NCBI GenBank assembly: GCA_022563535.1
Contig: JADFNE010000013.1
Location: 18,585 to 82,584, forward strand
Direction: 5' to 3'
DNA from: Myxococcales bacterium
GTDB taxonomy: Bacteria; Myxococcota_A; UBA9160; UBA4427
DNA length: 64,000 nt
Shown here in pieces: positions 63,639 to 64,000 of this stretch. Positions within the stretch are counted from its first letter, which is position 1, and each line of letters begins with the position of its first letter. The notes beneath the pieces are model-generated. The model had not been told where the DNA came from and made no database searches. It saw only the letters and a program-made list of their open reading frames with translations. The position numbers were made by a program, and so were the translations under genes.

Positions 63639-63815
63639 ATGGAAAACTTACTGCTCGCAACCTTCGTCATCCTCCCCATCTTGCTCTGGGGCGGCTTGAT
63701 TGCCTGGTTTCGCCGGATTCGCGGGGCTTGGTTGTGTTGCGAGGACTTTCCCACAATTGCTGTCTGCCGGAGCCGGTCTGGGTGGGAACGGCAGGTCGAT
63801 ATCTCGGCCGTATGA
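63639..63815 (+). CDS. Possible small membrane protein, 58 aa
   Basis: It starts 20 bp after the SpeE-like gene with AAGGGG upstream of the ATG. MENLLLATFVILPILLWGGL forms one hydrophobic helix followed by basic AWFRRIRG. Not conserved-looking beyond the helix; it could be a coupled small protein or chance. Confidence 0.35.
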   Translation: MENLLLATFVILPILLWGGLIAWFRRIRGAWLCCEDFPTIAVCRSRSGWERQVDISAV

Positions 63816-63826
63816 ATCGCGTAAGA

Positions 63827-63856
63827 CAGAGGCCGGCGCTGTGACGCCGGCCTCTG
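63827..63856. terminator. GC-rich hairpin between tRNA-Thr and the element cargo
   Basis: CAGAGGCCGGCG (63827-63838) pairs perfectly with CGCCGGCCTCTG (63845-63856) over a CTGTGA loop. It lies 18 bp from the tRNA 3' end and after the cargo genes, so it can serve both strands. No long T tract. Confidence 0.65.
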
Positions 63857-63873
63857 CAAGTACGCGATTAATG

Positions 63874-63949
63874 TGGAGCTGATGATCCGATTTGAACGGA
63901 CGACCTGCTCATTACGAGTGAGCTGCTCTACCAACTGAGCTACATCAGC
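63874..63949 (-). tRNA. tRNA-Thr (anticodon CGT)
   Basis: A complete cloverleaf: acceptor GCTGATG/CATCAGC, D arm GCTC/GAGC, anticodon stem GCTCA/TGAGC with loop CTCGTAA (anticodon CGT), T arm GTCCG-TTCAAAT-CGGAT, and an encoded CCA end after discriminator T. It decodes ACG. Its 3' part is the attachment site of the element to its left. Confidence 0.95.
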
Positions 63950-64000
63950 GAAAAATTTACGGGTCGGAGAAACCCGGCGGCGGATTTTAGCCCGCGGGGT

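Larger units (their letters stand above)
59923..63925. mobile_element. Small integrated element at tRNA-Thr
   Basis: A 52-bp direct repeat (59923-59974 and 63874-63925, one mismatch) marks the two ends. The right copy is the 3' part of an intact tRNA-Thr gene. Inside are a truncated tyrosine integrase (DUF4102 N-terminus) next to the left end, two 15-bp repeats, and the 1,008-aa SpeE-like gene. This is the normal layout of an element integrated into a tRNA 3' end. The integrase is broken, so it is probably fixed. Confidence 0.75.

Overview
The window is GC-rich (about 60% by eye) and densely coded. It comes from a Gram-negative bacterium: it has lipoprotein signal peptidase, LPS-heptose and LPS-transport genes, two outer-membrane porins and several lipoproteins. 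The mix of NtrBC and hybrid kinases, PPi-dependent phosphofructokinase, PQQ synthesis, an STT3-type oligosaccharyltransferase and a selenocysteine-containing glutathione peroxidase fits an uncultured deltaproteobacterial-type lineage (Myxococcota, Desulfobacterota or Binatota). That placement is inference, because no rRNA gene is present.

Layout. 1-4.2 kb: an unidentified 456-aa protein gene, then an exact tandem duplication (period 1,244 bp) of a two-gene cassette (245-aa membrane protein plus 103-aa soluble protein), each copy with the same upstream palindrome. 4.2-10.8 kb: a response-regulator/PAS/histidine-kinase protein, a phosphate-selective-type porin, and a divergent pair of TorT-like periplasmic sensor and TorS-like hybrid kinase. 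10.9-17.4 kb: a membrane MutS-like ATPase coupled to thiD, a secreted protein, mrp, a questin-oxidase-like gene and lspA. 17.6-24.5 kb: an orphan HPt gene and a packed minus-strand run ntrB-ntrC-thiE-nupC-aacS. 24.7-32.4 kb: moeA, a degenerate mobA-like gene, an LptF/G permease, then a membrane phosphatase, rfaE2 and a giant AsmA/DUF3971-type protein. 32.7-39.1 kb: an XRE regulator, ptsP, an FHA protein with a PP2C phosphatase, and gdhA. 39.2-42.7 kb: a three-gene unit (LnmK-like, DegT aminotransferase, sulfatase-like). 42.9-50.7 kb: pfp, a pqq cluster in the order B-C-permease-A-D-E, fbaA and hisHF. 50.8-57.8 kb: an STT3-like membrane glycosyltransferase, a secreted protein, a DUF1415 protein, a second porin, a long low-GC non-coding stretch and a SnoaL-like gene. 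57.9-64 kb: the selenoprotein GPx, an FG-GAP lipoprotein and a small integrated element at tRNA-Thr(CGT).

Links between genes. PtsP, NtrBC and GdhA suggest a nitrogen-control theme. The tRNA-Thr element shows a 52-bp copy of the tRNA 3' end at its left side, a truncated DUF4102 integrase, paired 15-bp repeats and a 1,008-aa membrane/spermidine-synthase-like cargo protein. Three genes are easy to miss with standard calling: the Sec-GPx, which is split at its in-frame TGA; the 51-codon pqqA, which overlaps pqqD; and the duplicated TTG-started membrane genes.
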